Part shown: positions 36,665 to 38,199 of the stretch, one piece after another
Position numbering within the stretch: the stretch's first letter is position 1
Layout: each line of letters begins with the position of its first letter
Assembly: GCA_946629665.1 (NCBI GenBank)
Contig: CAMOYC010000003.1
Span: 1-38,199, forward strand
Source: an uncultured Lachnospiraceae bacterium
GTDB lineage: Bacteria > Bacillota > Clostridia > Lachnospirales > Lachnospiraceae
Length of the DNA stretch: 38,199 nucleotides
Direction of reading: 5' to 3'
Made by a program: the position numbers and the translations under genes
The notes under the pieces: generated by a model
Told to the model about the DNA's origin: nothing
Seen by the model: the letters and a program-made list of their open reading frames with translations, nothing else
The model's database searches: none

Positions 36665-38044
36665 TTATCGATTAAGCAGATGCTCCCCAATCTCGACAAC
36701 ATTGCCGGCTCCCATGGTGATGAGAAGATCATGTCCTTTTACGTGGGTAAGGAGGAAGTCTTCAATCTCCTCGAAGCTCGGGAAGTAGTAGACATCCGTT
36801 CCCGCTTCCTTCAGCAGGTCCACGATATCCATGGAGGAGACCAGGCCCGTATCCGGCTCCCTGGCTGCATAGATATCAGCCATGACCACGTGGTCGCTTA
36901 GTGTCAGGACATCAGCAAACTGTTTCAGGAAAGCCTTGGTCCTGGTGTAAGTATGAGGCTGGAAAACTGTCCAGATCTCATCATGGGGGTATTCTTTTGC
37001 CGCAGTTAATGTTGCGCGGATCTCTGTCGGATGATGAGCGTAGTCATCGATGATCGTGATGTCTCCGATGGAGCCTTTATATTCAAAGCGGCGATGGGTG
37101 CCTCCGAAGGAGAGCAGACCCTGCCGGATCTGTTCCAGGGGCATGCCGATCTCACGGGCACAGGCAATGGCCGCAAGAGAGTTGCTGACATTGTGGAGCC
37201 CGGTTACTTTCAGAGCGATGCTGCCGGCGGGCTGGCCGGAAACAAGCAGTGTGTAGCTGGGGTTCCCCTGCTCGTCAAATGTGATATCCCGGGCGGAATA
37301 GTCGTTGCCGGGTTCCAGTCCGAACGTGAGAACTTTCTGCTTTAAACCTTGGAGGATATCCTCAGTGTGCTCCATGTCGCCGTTGATGATGATCGTCCCG
37401 TCCGGGGCAGTCTGGGAGGCGAAAGTATGGAAGGAATTCTTTATGTCATCGATATCCTTAAAGAAATCCATATGATCTTCTTCTACATTTAATATAATGG
37501 AGTAAAGCGGATAGAATTCCAGGAAACTGTTGGTGTACTCACAGGCTTCTGTGAGAAACAGATTGGAAGCACCTACCCGGATATTCCCACCGATCCGGTC
37601 TAACATACCGCCGATGCTCACGGTCGGATCCAGTTCGCCCTGAAGCAGGATGTGGGTGAGCATGGAAGTTGTCGTGGTCTTGCCGTGGGTACCGGAAACT
37701 GCGATGGAGCGCAGGTAGTTTGCCATGATCTGACCGAGCAGGGAGGCCCGGCTTATCATTGGAATCCCGGCATCTCTTGCTGCCGCGAATTCCTCATTGT
37801 CTTCATGGATGGCTGCGGTGTAGACCACCAGATCGATTCCGTCTGTAATATTAGAAGCTTTTTGTCCGATCGCGATCCTGGCTCCCATGGCGGACAGGTG
37901 GTCCGTCAGTTCCGAGGCCTTCATATCCGAGCCGGAAACCGTAAATCCCCGGTCAAGCAGGATCTCGGCCAGACCGCTCATGCTGATTCCTCCGATTCCG
38001 ATAAAATGTACATGGATCGGACGATTAAAATCCAGTGTATACAT
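36665..38044 (-). CDS. murC: UDP-N-acetylmuramate--L-alanine ligase
   Basis: HFIGIGGISMSGLAEILLDRGFTVSGSDMK, AVSGTHGKTTTTSMLTHIL, DDYAHHPTEIRATL. Confidence 0.96.
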   Translation of the reverse strand: MYTLDFNRPIHVHFIGIGGISMSGLAEILLDRGFTVSGSDMKASELTDHLSAMGARIAIGQKASNITDGIDLVVYTAAIHEDNEEFAAARDAGIPMISRASLLGQIMANYLRSIAVSGTHGKTTTTSMLTHILLQGELDPTVSIGGMLDRIGGNIRVGASNLFLTEACEYTNSFLEFYPLYSIILNVEEDHMDFFKDIDDIKNSFHTFASQTAPDGTIIINGDMEHTEDILQGLKQKVLTFGLEPGNDYSARDITFDEQGNPSYTLLVSGQPAGSIALKVTGLHNVSNSLAAIACAREIGMPLEQIRQGLLSFGGTHRRFEYKGSIGDITIIDDYAHHPTEIRATLTAAKEYPHDEIWTVFQPHTYTRTKAFLKQFADVLTLSDHVVMADIYAAREPDTGLVSSMDIVDLLKEAGTDVYYFPSFEEIEDFLLTHVKGHDLLITMGAGNVVEIGEHLLNR

Positions 38045-38101
38045 ATATAAAACTCCTCTTATGAATAAAATAATCCTTCATGCCGGCTGCGCCGGTGTCT
38101 T

Positions 38102-38190
38102 AGTCCCCCGCACAGCTACGTGCTGCGCGTTCGATATTGAGAGCTGTATAAGTCCCCCGCACAGTTACGTGCTGCGCACTCCCACTGTGC
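38102..38190. repeat. Tandem pair of 28-bp near-identical repeats with associated inverted repeats, upstream of murC
   Basis: AGTCCCCCGCACAGcTACGTGCTGCGCg (38102-38129) and AGTCCCCCGCACAGtTACGTGCTGCGCa (38151-38178), 49-bp period. Confidence 0.8.
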
Positions 38191-38199
38191 TAAGCAATA

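Noticed and set aside
1-38199. CRISPR arrays, prophage, IS elements, tRNA or rRNA genes
   Set aside because: No regularly spaced repeats, integrase/transposase-like ORFs, or recognisable tRNA/rRNA sequence were seen by eye; a tool scan would be decisive.

Overview
A chromosomal segment that looks like a Clostridia (Lachnospiraceae-type) core genome. I see no phage, transposon, CRISPR, tRNA or rRNA. Left to right on +: aldose-epimerase-like 3' end, LOG-family protein, NfeD/SPFH pair, LTA-synthase-like sulfatase, argF, birA, a small conserved ORF, coaX, dusB, greA, two unknown membrane proteins, cdaA-cdaR, an rRNA methyltransferase, glpK, a LysR regulator, metNIQ, an MBL-fold protein and an HPr-like protein. 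A minus-strand queD-queE-folE-queC operon follows. Then on +: DUF5662-like gene, a structured ncRNA locus (probable 6S RNA), YihY, YdcF, HAD phosphatase, SAM methyltransferase, an 850-aa unknown extracytoplasmic protein and PBP1A. On the minus strand: a divergent PRPP synthetase, DnaC/DnaI-type and DnaD-type replication proteins, and murC. The most interesting non-coding signals are: (1) four perfect plus three near-perfect same-orientation DnaA boxes between murC and the dnaD-dnaC-like operon; (2) a preQ1-I-like aptamer with readable terminator and antiterminator upstream of the que operon; (3) a 6S-like ncRNA with its own promoter and terminator and a 21-bp perfect palindrome upstream; (4) a tandem structured repeat upstream of murC. 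Protein-level oddities include an HPr-like protein with GIHLEPA in place of GLHARPA, a PRPP synthetase with altered motifs, and a possible pseudo-C39 domain next to PBP1A. All family names come from recall and motif reading; no database search was run.
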